Source of the DNA: Kordiimonadales bacterium IMCC3096
Lineage (GTDB): Bacteria > Pseudomonadota > Alphaproteobacteria > Minwuiales > Minwuiaceae
Direction of reading: 5' to 3'
Assembly: GCA_016865035.1 (NCBI GenBank)
Contig: CP018227.1
Coordinates: forward strand, 2,323,501-2,387,500
Length of the DNA: 64,000 nucleotides
Of this stretch, positions 27,982 through 36,237 are shown one piece after another. Under the pieces are notes generated by a model. That model searched no databases, was not told the origin of the DNA, and saw only the letters and a program-made list of their open reading frames with translations. The translations under genes and the position numbers were made by a program. Within the stretch, counting starts at the first letter, position 1, and the number at the start of each line of letters is the position of its first letter.

Positions 27982-29181
27982 CTATTCCTTCTCGACAACC
28001 GGTCCCCTGTCACTGGCCGGCATCCGTTGCGAACCGTCCTCGTTGCGGGCCGGTACGGACTCCGGTGTGCCGAAGGGCATGGTCTCGACATAGATCGACG
28101 ATGACGGGAACGCAAAGCTGGTACCGGCGTCTTCCACCAGTGTCTTCAGGTGATAGAGCAGTTCTTCCTTCACCTTCATCCACTCGGCCCACTTCGTCGT
28201 CGTGGTGAAGCAGTAGAGCATGATGTCGATGGAGGAACTGTTGAAGCTGTCTGCGTGGATCAGCGTCGATACCTTGGCTGGATCGGTCTCGAAGTCGTCG
28301 TTGCCGCGGATATAGTCGTTCAGTCCGTCCACCACCTGTTTCAGCTGGTCGTTGGTCGTCCGGTACTCCAGCCCGACCATCCAGTAGATCCGGCGGTTCG
28401 TCATGCGGGAGAAATTGGTCACGGCATTGTCGGCCAGATCCGAGTTCGGCACGGTGACCAGTGCCTTGTCGAACCGGCGGATCTTCGTGGTACGGAAACC
28501 GACGGTCTCGACGGTGCCTTCGACGTCCGTTGTCTTGATCCATTCACCTTCGACAAAGATCTTGTCGACGAAGATCGCGACGCCGCCGAACAGGTTGGAG
28601 ATCAGGTTCTGCGCGCCGAAGGCGACGGCCATGCCGATCAGGCCGAGGCCACCGAGCACCGCGCCGATGTTGAAATCCCACTCCTGCAGGATCGCGGCGG
28701 CCCCCAGCACGGTGATGATGACGCGGATCAGCCGGACGGCGAAATTCTTCAGGGTCGACGCCATGCCCTCGCCGCCGACGGACGTGATCGCCCGGTCAAG
28801 CACGAACGAAAGCGGGCCGACGCAACGATAGAAGGTCCAGAAGATGGTGAAGGCGATCAGGGACCGCACCACCTTGGCCATCGCCGCGTCGATCTCGTCC
28901 GGCAGGGGCGCGACGCGGCTCGCCAGAAACAGACCGACGACAAGGAAGACGAAGCGGATCGGACCACTGAGGGCGACGACGAGTTCGTCGTCAAAGCGGT
29001 TGCTGCTGCGCCCCACCAGACGCTCCAGCATGTTCAGCAGGAAGCCGCTGACCAGTCCCCGCAGCACCACGAAGGCCATGAAGACCACGATGGCGACGAT
29101 GATCCTGTCGGCCTCGACGCCAAAGGCACCCTGGTCCCAGACCTCACGTACCTGGGCCCAGAACTGGCCAAGCTCACTCAT
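27982..29181 (-). CDS. MscS-family mechanosensitive ion channel
   Basis: A 399-residue membrane protein with four or so N-terminal helices followed by the MscS pore and beta domain. The signature is GLGLIGMAVAFGAQNLISN, then FVDKIFVEGEWI and the VPNSDLADNAVTNFSRM stretch of the cytoplasmic vestibule. It would gate open on membrane tension during hypo-osmotic shock. Last gene in the minus-strand row after grxD, from which it is separated by 43 bp. The 222 bp between its stop and the kinase start shows no gene. Confidence 0.9.
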   Translation of the reverse strand: MSELGQFWAQVREVWDQGAFGVEADRIIVAIVVFMAFVVLRGLVSGFLLNMLERLVGRSSNRFDDELVVALSGPIRFVFLVVGLFLASRVAPLPDEIDAAMAKVVRSLIAFTIFWTFYRCVGPLSFVLDRAITSVGGEGMASTLKNFAVRLIRVIITVLGAAAILQEWDFNIGAVLGGLGLIGMAVAFGAQNLISNLFGGVAIFVDKIFVEGEWIKTTDVEGTVETVGFRTTKIRRFDKALVTVPNSDLADNAVTNFSRMTNRRIYWMVGLEYRTTNDQLKQVVDGLNDYIRGNDDFETDPAKVSTLIHADSFNSSSIDIMLYCFTTTTKWAEWMKVKEELLYHLKTLVEDAGTSFAFPSSSIYVETMPFGTPESVPARNEDGSQRMPASDRGPVVEKE

Positions 29182-29224
29182 TGCTGTCCCTCAGTCCCGC
29201 TTCGTTCGATCAGGACTCGGTGTA

Positions 29225-29566
<342 letters not shown>

Positions 29567-29616
29567 GTGTCTGATCCTTCTCGGAAAAAATGTGCCGTAG
29601 GATGGGGGGATTGGTC

Positions 29617-29850
29617 TCAGGCAGGTGCGGACGTCTGCAGGGCCAGGGCATGAAGCTCTTCCCCCATCCGTCCGCGCAGGGCCTTGTAGACCAGCTGATG
29701 CTGCTGAACGCGGGACTTGCCCGTGAAAGCACTGGAGATGACATGGGCAGCATAGTGATCGCCATCGCCGGCGAGGTCGGTGATCGTCACCTCCGCGTCC
29801 GGCAGGGCATCTCGGATCAGGGCCTCGATCTCGCCCGGGTCCATTGCCAT
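29617..29850 (-). CDS. BolA family protein
   Basis: A 77-residue BolA-like protein with the class II KH-like fold: EIEALIRDALPDAEVTITDLAGDGDHYAAHVIS, then FTGKSRVQQHQLVYKAL and the C-terminal MGEELHALALQT. The histidine in the QHQLVYKAL helix is the conserved cluster-ligand candidate. BolA proteins pair with CGFS glutaredoxins in iron-sulfur trafficking. It sits between purL and grxD. Confidence 0.93.
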   Translation of the reverse strand: MAMDPGEIEALIRDALPDAEVTITDLAGDGDHYAAHVISSAFTGKSRVQQHQLVYKALRGRMGEELHALALQTSAPA

Positions 29851-29898
29851 GTCATTCCTCCATCAGCTCGGTTCGTCGTTCAGGTGCCGTCGGCACTG

Positions 29899-32115
29899 TC
29901 AGGAAGCGACCGCAGCCGCCATGTGCTCCGGCAACGTACGTTCGTGCGCATCCCGCAATGCCGCGACGGATATGGTCAGGCAACCGCTGACAGTCAACTC
30001 GGCGCCACCGGTTTCACCCAGGATTGTCGCCTTCACGCCGCTGGCCTCAGCCATTGCCAGGATCACATCCGGATTCGTCACAGTCACGAGGTATCGTGCC
30101 TGATCTTCTCCGAACAGGAAAGCGTGAGGGGCCACATCCGATTCCGGCAGGTCGATGCGGGCACCGATCCCGCCTGCCATGGCCATCTCGGCAAGCGCCA
30201 CCGCCAGCCCGCCGTCCGACAGGTCGTGGCAGGCTGTCGCCAGTCCGCTGCGGATCATGCCGCGGACCACGTCCCCGGTGCGCCGCTCCTGCGCCAGATC
30301 GACCGGCGGGGGTGGCCCCTCGGCGCGGGTCAGGATATCGCGCAGATACAGGCTCTGGCCCAGATGGCCACGGGTTTCCCCCAGCAGCACGATGGTCTGG
30401 CCCGCCGCCGGGAATGCCACGCCAACACGCTGGCTCGCATCCTTCAGCAGGCCGACACCACCGATGGCGGGTGTGGGCAGGATTCCGACGCCATTGGTTT
30501 CGTTGTAGAGGGAGACATTGCCGGAAATGACCGGGAACTGCAGTGTCTCGCAGGCTTCGCGCATCCCCTCGATGCAGCCCACGAACTGGCCCATGATCTC
30601 CGGGCGCTCCGGGTTGCCGAAGTTGAGGCAATCGGTGATCGCCATCGGCGTGGCGCCGACAGCCGTGATGTTGCGCCAGCATTCGGCGACGGCCTGGCGG
30701 CCCCCCTCGACAGGATCGGCGAAGCAATAGCGCGGGGTGACATCCGTGGAGATCGCCAGCGCCTTGTTGGTGCCGTGCACCCGGACCAGTGCCGCGTCAC
30801 CGCCGGGCCAGGCGATGGTGTCGGCCATGACCATGTGGTCGTACTGTTCCCAGATCCAGCGGCGTGAGCAGCCGTCGAAGCCGCCGACCAGGCGCATCAG
30901 CGCATCGGCCATGTCATTCGGTGCCGGAGCATCGGCCGGGGCGAGGGGCGCACGCTTTTCCGTCTGCTGCCACGGGCGCTCGTAGGCCGGGGCGTCATCG
31001 ACCAGCGGTCGCACGGGGATGTCGCCGACGATCCTGCCGCCCTGCTTCAGGGTGAAGCGACCCGTATCGGTCAGATGGCCGACGACGGCGAACTCGACAC
31101 CCCACTTGGCGAAGATCGCGCGGGCCACATCCTCCTGCCCCGGTTCCAGCACCATCAGCATGCGTTCCTGGCTTTCGGACAGCATGATCTCGTAGGCGCT
31201 CATGTTGGTTTCGCGCTGGGGCACCTTGTCCAGGTCCAGTTCCAGCCCGACACCACCCTTGTCCGCCATCTCGACTGACGAACAGGTCAGGCCTGCCGCG
31301 CCCATGTCCTGAATGGCGACGATGGCGTCCGTGGCCATCAGTTCCAGACAGGCTTCCAGCAGCAGCTTCTCGGTGAACGGGTCTCCGACCTGCACCGTGG
31401 GGCGTTTCTCCTCCGACTGGTCGTCGAACTCGGCGGAGGCCATGGTGGCGCCGTGGATGCCATCGCGACCGGTGCGGGAGCCGACGTAGACCACCGGATT
31501 GCCGATGCCCGCCGCAGCCGAATAGAAGATGCGGTCGGTCTTTGCCAGCCCGACACACATGGCGTTGACCAGGATGTTGCCATTGTAGGCAGGGTCGAAG
31601 TTCACCTCCCCGCCCACCGTCGGCACGCCCATGCAGTTGCCATAGCCGCCGATGCCGGCAACGACACCGCTGACCAGTTGCCGCGTCTTCTGGTGATCCG
31701 GTGCACCGAAGCGCAGCGCGTTCATGTTGGCCACCGGGCGGGCGCCCATGGTGAAGACATCGCGCATGATGCCACCCACGCCTGTCGCCGCGCCCTGATA
31801 GGGCTCGATGAAGGACGGGTGGTTGTGGCTCTCCATCTTGAAGATCGCGGCGTCGCCGTCGCCAATGTCGATGATGCCGGCATTCTCACCCGGTCCGCAG
31901 ATCACCCAGGGGGCTTCCGTCGGCAGGGTCTTCAGCCAGACCCGTGACGACTTGTAGGAACAGTGCTCCGACCACATGACGGAAAAGATGCCCAGTTCGG
32001 TCAGGTTCGGTTCCCGGCCGAGGGCACTCTTCACCCGGTCATATTCCTCCGCGGTCAGGCCATGCTCGGCCACGATCTCCGGCGTGATCTCGATGCTGTC
32101 GGGATCGGTACTCAT
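29899..32115 (-). CDS. purL: Phosphoribosylformylglycinamidine synthase subunit PurL (small type)
   Basis: A 738-residue small-type PurL that needs separate PurQ (glutaminase) and PurS subunits, unlike the roughly 1,300-residue enterobacterial form. Recognisable parts are [26 protein letters not shown] near the N-terminus, the ATP/Mg site [17 protein letters not shown] and the AIR-synthetase-like C-terminal half. It converts FGAR to FGAM in purine synthesis. Its start overlaps the end of purQ by 4 bp, and purC-purS-purQ-purL forms one operon. Confidence 0.97.
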   Translation of the reverse strand: MSTDPDSIEITPEIVAEHGLTAEEYDRVKSALGREPNLTELGIFSVMWSEHCSYKSSRVWLKTLPTEAPWVICGPGENAGIIDIGDGDAAIFKMESHNHPSFIEPYQGAATGVGGIMRDVFTMGARPVANMNALRFGAPDHQKTRQLVSGVVAGIGGYGNCMGVPTVGGEVNFDPAYNGNILVNAMCVGLAKTDRIFYSAAAGIGNPVVYVGSRTGRDGIHGATMASAEFDDQSEEKRPTVQVGDPFTEKLLLEACLELMATDAIVAIQDMGAAGLTCSSVEMADKGGVGLELDLDKVPQRETNMSAYEIMLSESQERMLMVLEPGQEDVARAIFAKWGVEFAVVGHLTDTGRFTLKQGGRIVGDIPVRPLVDDAPAYERPWQQTEKRAPLAPADAPAPNDMADALMRLVGGFDGCSRRWIWEQYDHMVMADTIAWPGGDAALVRVHGTNKALAISTDVTPRYCFADPVEGGRQAVAECWRNITAVGATPMAITDCLNFGNPERPEIMGQFVGCIEGMREACETLQFPVISGNVSLYNETNGVGILPTPAIGGVGLLKDASQRVGVAFPAAGQTIVLLGETRGHLGQSLYLRDILTRAEGPPPPVDLAQERRTGDVVRGMIRSGLATACHDLSDGGLAVALAEMAMAGGIGARIDLPESDVAPHAFLFGEDQARYLVTVTNPDVILAMAEASGVKATILGETGGAELTVSGCLTISVAALRDAHERTLPEHMAAAVAS

Positions 32116-32777
32116 GCCAGGGTCTCCACAAGTGACCGGAACATGGCGGCGCCGTCCGTGCCGCCCAGATCCGGGTCCGCCGCCCGCTCCGGATGCGGCA
32201 TCATGCCGAGCACGCGCCGGTTCGCGGACAGGATCCCCGCGATGTCGCGGCAGGACCCGTTCGGATTGTCGTTGTCGTAGCGGAAGGCCACCAGACCCTC
32301 ACCCTCCAGCCGGTCCAGCGTCGCCTCATCGGCGAAGTAGTTGCCGTCGTGATGCGCCACGGGAATGGAGATGCGCTGCGCTGCCTGATAACCGGCGGTG
32401 AAGGGGCTCTGCGTATCCTCGACGCGCATCGCGACATGGCGGCAGACATACTTTCCGGCGGCATTGTTCATCAGCACCCCGGGCAGCAGTCCCGCCTCGC
32501 AGGCCATCTGGAAACCGTTGCAGATGGCGAAGACCGCGCCGCCCCGCTCCGCATGGCGCACGACGGCGGCCATGATCGGACTCAGTGCCGCGATGGCACC
32601 GACCCGCAGATAATCGCCATAGCTGAAGCCGCCGGGCAGGACGACCAGGTCCAGATCGGGCAGGTCGCTGTCACCGTGCCAGACCATGGCCGGGGGTTTT
32701 CCCGATGCCTGGTGCAGCGCCACGGCGGCGTCCCGGTCACAATTGCTGCCCGGAAAGACGATCACTGCCGATTTCAT
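32112..32777 (-). CDS. purQ: Phosphoribosylformylglycinamidine synthase glutaminase subunit PurQ
   Basis: A 221-residue class I glutaminase. The start [18 protein letters not shown] is preferred to a longer upstream frame because it overlaps purS by 4 bp and matches the family N-terminus. The nucleophile Cys is in [10 protein letters not shown], and the C-terminal His/Glu pair is in MMPHPERA. It supplies ammonia to PurL. Both flanking overlaps (purS, purL) indicate tight translational coupling. Confidence 0.96.
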   Translation of the reverse strand: MKSAVIVFPGSNCDRDAAVALHQASGKPPAMVWHGDSDLPDLDLVVLPGGFSYGDYLRVGAIAALSPIMAAVVRHAERGGAVFAICNGFQMACEAGLLPGVLMNNAAGKYVCRHVAMRVEDTQSPFTAGYQAAQRISIPVAHHDGNYFADEATLDRLEGEGLVAFRYDNDNPNGSCRDIAGILSANRRVLGMMPHPERAADPDLGGTDGAAMFRSLVETLA

Positions 32778-33040
32778 GATGCGCCCGTGCCCTGGCCTTC
32801 CCCGCCGATCTCGATGCGGTAGTTCTCGATTACCGTATTTGCCAGCAGTCGCTCGCACATGACCTTCAGGCGCTGTTCGGCAGCGGCGGCATCCGTATCC
32901 GCCAGCTCGATCTCGAACATCTTGCCCTGACGGACCTTCTCCACCCCGTCGTGACCGAGCCCGCGCAGGGCATGTTCGATCGCCTTGCCCTGGGGGTCGA
33001 GCACCCCGTTCTTCAGCGTGACAAAAACCCGTGCCTGCAT
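32774..33040 (-). CDS. purS: Phosphoribosylformylglycinamidine synthase subunit PurS
   Basis: An 88-residue PurS with the family pattern [39 protein letters not shown] and a helix ending [19 protein letters not shown]. PurS dimers bridge PurL and PurQ in the FGAM synthase complex. Its stop overlaps the purQ start. Between it and purC is a 64 bp gap with a short hairpin (CGTTGC/GCAACG, 33078-33092). Confidence 0.96.
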   Translation of the reverse strand: MQARVFVTLKNGVLDPQGKAIEHALRGLGHDGVEKVRQGKMFEIELADTDAAAAEQRLKVMCERLLANTVIENYRIEIGGEGQGTGAS

Positions 33041-33104
33041 CGGCCCCTCATCCTGTACTCAATAGCAATCTGTCGTTCGTTGCCCGGCAACGGCCCGTTA
33101 CCCG

Positions 33105-33866
33105 TCAGTGGACGAGTTTCGGCCCGTTGAACTCGGCCTGATTCTCCGGCATCACGCCCAGTCGGCGCGCGACTTCCTGATAGGCTTCCTCGATTCCGCC
33201 CATATCGCGCCGGAACCTGTCCTTGTCCATCTTCTCGTTGGTCGAGGCGTCCCAGAGACGGCAGCTGTCGGGGCTGATCTCGTCGGCAAGGATGATCCGC
33301 ATCATCTCGCCTTCCCAGATGCGCCCGAACTCGATCTTGAAGTCCACGAGGCGGATGCCGATGCCCAGGAAGAGTCCGGTCAGGAAATCGTTGATCCGGA
33401 TCGTCTGGGCCATGATGTCGTCGATTTCCTGCGGCGTGGCCCAACCGAAGGCGGTGATGTGCTCCTCTGTCACGAACGGGTCACCCATCTCGTCATTCTT
33501 GAAGCAGAATTCGATGATGGAGCGGGGAAGGGCGGTGCCTTCCTCCATCTTGAAGCGTTCGGAGAAGGAACCGGCGGCCACATTCCGCACGATCACTTCC
33601 AGTGGCACGATCTCGACTTCCCGCACCAGTTGCTCGCGCATGTTGAGGCGGCGGATGAAGTGCGTCGGCACCCCGATCTCGTTCAGCCGGGTCATCAGAA
33701 ACTCCGAGATCCGGTTGTTGAGCACGCCCTTGCCCGTGATCTCGCCCTTCTTCTGGGCGTTGAACGCGGTGGCGTCATCCTTGAAGTACTGCACGATCGT
33801 GCCGGGTTCCGGGCCTTCGAAGAGAATCTTCGCCTTGCCCTCATAGAGCTTCCTGCGACGGGCCAT
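33105..33866 (-). CDS. purC: SAICAR synthetase
   Basis: A 253-residue SAICAR synthetase starting at [20 protein letters not shown]. The longer frame upstream is non-conserved. Key segments are [53 protein letters not shown] and [12 protein letters not shown]. It ligates aspartate to CAIR using ATP. It is first in the purC-purS-purQ-purL row, with a good promoter about 55 bp upstream, and diverges from the DUF1476 gene. Confidence 0.97.
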   Translation of the reverse strand: MARRRKLYEGKAKILFEGPEPGTIVQYFKDDATAFNAQKKGEITGKGVLNNRISEFLMTRLNEIGVPTHFIRRLNMREQLVREVEIVPLEVIVRNVAAGSFSERFKMEEGTALPRSIIEFCFKNDEMGDPFVTEEHITAFGWATPQEIDDIMAQTIRINDFLTGLFLGIGIRLVDFKIEFGRIWEGEMMRIILADEISPDSCRLWDASTNEKMDKDRFRRDMGGIEEAYQEVARRLGVMPENQAEFNGPKLVH

Positions 33867-33918
33867 CGTGATTCTCGCTTTCCGAAGTGGCAGTGGGGGG
33901 CTTCCCTGAAGCGGCCGG

Positions 33919-33947
33919 ACCATACAGAACGCGGGCGCAATCCGCAA
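33919..33947 (-). promoter_or_regulatory. Candidate promoter for the purCSQL operon
   Basis: On the minus strand TTGCGG (33942-33947) and TATGGT (33919-33924) are separated by 17 bases. Transcription would begin near 33912, giving a leader of about 45 nt before purC. No PurR-type operator was recognised. Confidence 0.45.
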
Positions 33948-34009
33948 TCGGCGCAACGTGCCGGATGCGCGCGAAATGCCGCGTGGGTCCTTCGCCGGGC
34001 GTCGCTTGG

Positions 34010-34038
34010 TTGAACCTGTCACATTCGCGGACTATGTC
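34010..34038 (+). promoter_or_regulatory. Candidate promoter for the DUF1476 gene
   Basis: TTGAAC (34010-34015) and TATGTC (34033-34038) have a 17-base spacer on the plus strand. The start near 34045 leaves a 46 nt leader that contains an eight-T run and GAGGGCAG just before the ATG. Confidence 0.45.
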
Positions 34039-34090
34039 TCTTCTCGGTGCAGCGCCCAATCCGGCGCAGTTTTTTTTGACGAGGGCAGAC

Positions 34091-34411
34091 ATGGCTGGGT
34101 TCGACGACCGCAAGAAGGCCGCTGAGGGCAAGTTCGCACTGGACAGCGAAAAGGAATTCAAGGCCACGGCCAGGCGCAACAAGCTGCTGGGGCTCTGGCT
34201 GGCGGAACAGATGGGCATGTCCGGCGCCGACGCCGATGCCTATGCCCGCGAAGTGATCGCCTCCGATTTCGAGGAGCCGGGCGACGAGGATGTCTACCGC
34301 AAGGTGAAGGCTGACATCGACAAGAAGGGCCTGGACATCTCCGAGCATCGCCTGCGCAAGCACATGGCCGATCTTCTGGAAGACGCCCGGCGGCAGATCG
34401 CGTCCGAATAG
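34091..34411 (+). CDS. DUF1476 protein (F1-ATPase inhibitor zeta subunit family)
   Basis: A 106-residue helical, charged protein opening MAGFDDRKKAAEGKFALDSE, followed by EFKATARRNKLLGLWLAEQMG. This matches DUF1476, the alphaproteobacterial zeta subunit that inhibits F1-ATPase through its N-terminal segment in Paracoccus. In other Alphaproteobacteria the inhibitory strength varies. It is divergent from purC, a common neighbourhood. Longer upstream in-frame codons are ignored because they run through the promoter. Confidence 0.92.
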   Translation: MAGFDDRKKAAEGKFALDSEKEFKATARRNKLLGLWLAEQMGMSGADADAYAREVIASDFEEPGDEDVYRKVKADIDKKGLDISEHRLRKHMADLLEDARRQIASE

Positions 34412-34782
34412 GCCTTTCGCGACCAGTCCTGCTGTCGGATGCCGGGGCTGATGCCTCGGCCGATTGCGTGTGTGCGGGCAACTGACGATTGATTCGGTTG
34501 CTGCCGGCGGGGCTGTAATTGCACCCCTTACGGGATATTGATCGGATTTCGTTCTCGTTTTCAGCGAACGTGGGCGTGACCATGGTCACTTCGTGAGCAC
34601 CATTCGTCAGTCATGATGACGATAAGTGGTCGAATTGCTTCAGTTCGGAGCTCAGGGGGCTGAACGTTGCGCTCGTCGCTTCTGATTTTGCGCGATCGTG
34701 CAGTAGTGTTCCGATCATGTTTGTCTTGGCTTTGCTTGGACAGGCACGCAGGGATTCTGCCAGACAGGATGGGACAGTAATA
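34412..34782 (+). promoter_or_regulatory. 370 bp non-coding region upstream of the secretion locus
   Basis: No gene was recognised here. The stretch is distinctly AT-richer than its surroundings. It holds a perfect 14 bp palindrome GTGACCATGGTCAC (34576-34589) and an inverted repeat TCGTCA/TGACGA with a 7-base loop (34604-34622). I could not pick a convincing sigma70 promoter, so activator-dependent transcription of the TolC-giant protein genes is possible. Treated as a regulatory region. Confidence 0.5.
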
Positions 34783-36180
34783 ATGCTGATCGTCAGGAGG
34801 GGCAGTGTAGCGCAGGCGGCGAGTGGGATTGCGCTGGCGCTGTTGATGCTGCCGTGGAACGGCGCGAGTGCCGAATCGTTGAAATCGGAAGTCGAGGGTC
34901 TGCTCGGCGATCATCCGCAGATTCGCGCGGCGCAGAGTGCTGTCGATGCGGGTACCGAGGGTGAGCGTCGGGAACGCGCAGGCTATCTGCCGACCGTCAC
35001 AGGCACCGCGGGTGCCGGTTACGAACACACCGATTCGCTGGCGACCCGTGCCGCAGGTCAGGACAATGTGCAGTTCTTCGCCACGAACGCGACACTGGAA
35101 GTGCGCCAGAACGTCTTCAACGGCTTCGGTACCCGATCCGGCGTGCGCAGTGCCGGTGCGCTGACGCGTGCCGCAGAGGAAACGCTGACGGCGGTGACCC
35201 AGAACGTGGTGCTGGAGGCCGTGACCACGTACATGAATGTCCTGCGCAACCGCGAACTCGTCCGGCTGAACCGGGGCAACGAGCGCGCGATCCAGGAACA
35301 GCTGCAGCTCGAGGATGAGCGCGTTCAGCGCGGCTCCGGCATCGCGGTCGATGTTCTGGAGGCCAAGAGCCGTCTGCAGATCGCGCGGGAACAGAGCGTG
35401 GCGTTCCAGGGTGCGCTGAAGGACACGGTCGCCAACTATATCCAGGTCTTCGGCCATGCGCCGGTGCTTGACGAGATGCGGGCGGTCACGCCGGCACAGG
35501 AAAGCCTGCCGGCGACCAAGGAAGAAGGCATTGCCCTGATCCAGAAGGGCAATCCGGTCATCCAGATCGCGCAGGCGCAGGTCAGTTCCGCGCTGCATGA
35601 ACGTGATCGTGCGGCATCGACATACTGGCCGTCGCTTGACGTCGTCGCCCGCGCGAACATCGAGAACAACCTGTCGGGCGCCGAGGATGTCCGGCACGAT
35701 TATTCGCTGAAGCTGGAGGCGCGCTGGGTCCTGTTCGACGGCCTGCTGACGCCGGCCAACACGGGTGCCGCCGCGGCGCGCTATCAGGAGGCGATCCAGA
35801 ACGGGCGCAATGTGACCCGCAAGACCATCGAGCTGATGGAAATCGCCTGGCACCAGATGGAAGTTGCCGACGAACGCGCGGAACTGCTGCGCAATGCCAT
35901 GAACATCGCGGCGGAGGTCTTCGCCTCCCGGCTTGAACTGCGCGAAGCCGGCAAGGAAACCGCGATCAACGTGCTGGATGCGCAGAGCCAGCTCTACAAT
36001 GCCTGCATCAACTTCGTGAATGCAGTTTTCGATTCCGAGATTGCGGCCTATCGCGTGCTGAACACGCTGGGAGAACTCGACCGGGGGGCGGTCGCGAATT
36101 CCCAGCCTGTGGAGCAGTCCACAGTGGTGGAACAGTGTGGGTTCAAGGCTGGCAAGGATGAATACCGCGTCGGGGATTGA
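34783..36180 (+). CDS. TolC-family outer membrane channel of a type I secretion system
   Basis: A 465-residue outer membrane efflux protein. Residues 1-32 form a Sec signal peptide (Arg-containing n-region, Leu/Ala core, ASA cleavage site). The mature part shows the duplicated TolC pattern, with long helices and barrel strands (LPTVTGTAGAGYEHTDS; WPSLDVVARANIENN). It ends after the LNTLGELD segment typical of TolC_I proteins. It would form the outer membrane exit duct. It starts the locus and lies 57 bp before the giant substrate gene. ATG 34783, preceded by GGGACAG, begins the signal, and an earlier in-frame codon would place 22 polar residues before it. Confidence 0.9.
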   Translation: MLIVRRGSVAQAASGIALALLMLPWNGASAESLKSEVEGLLGDHPQIRAAQSAVDAGTEGERRERAGYLPTVTGTAGAGYEHTDSLATRAAGQDNVQFFATNATLEVRQNVFNGFGTRSGVRSAGALTRAAEETLTAVTQNVVLEAVTTYMNVLRNRELVRLNRGNERAIQEQLQLEDERVQRGSGIAVDVLEAKSRLQIAREQSVAFQGALKDTVANYIQVFGHAPVLDEMRAVTPAQESLPATKEEGIALIQKGNPVIQIAQAQVSSALHERDRAASTYWPSLDVVARANIENNLSGAEDVRHDYSLKLEARWVLFDGLLTPANTGAAAARYQEAIQNGRNVTRKTIELMEIAWHQMEVADERAELLRNAMNIAAEVFASRLELREAGKETAINVLDAQSQLYNACINFVNAVFDSEIAAYRVLNTLGELDRGAVANSQPVEQSTVVEQCGFKAGKDEYRVGD

Positions 36181-36189
36181 GTCGTCTGG

Positions 36190-36224
36190 AGTTTTTGAAA
36201 ACTGGAGTGGTCGGGGACTCCAGT
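36190..36224 (+). promoter_or_regulatory. Two overlapping hairpins between tolC-like and giant genes
   Basis: AGTTTT-TG-AAAACT (36190-36203) and ACTGGAGT-N8-ACTCCAGT (36201-36224) are perfect inverted repeats that share three bases, so only one can form fully at a time. CTGGAGT also occurs as a direct repeat (36186 and 36202). The second hairpin ends right before the ribosome-binding GGAG (36225-36228) of the giant gene. A role in mRNA processing, partial termination or translational control is possible. Confidence 0.45.
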
Positions 36225-36237
36225 GGAGTAGTTGATC

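Noticed and set aside
33078-33092. CGTTGC-N3-GCAACG hairpin between purC and purS as a terminator
   Set aside because: The stem is only six base pairs with no T tract, and purS needs to be transcribed with purC.
34561-35853. 430-residue minus-strand frame across the upstream control region and tolC-like gene
   Set aside because: Antisense to a clear signal-peptide-bearing TolC protein, and Arg/His/Gln-rich as expected of a shadow frame.
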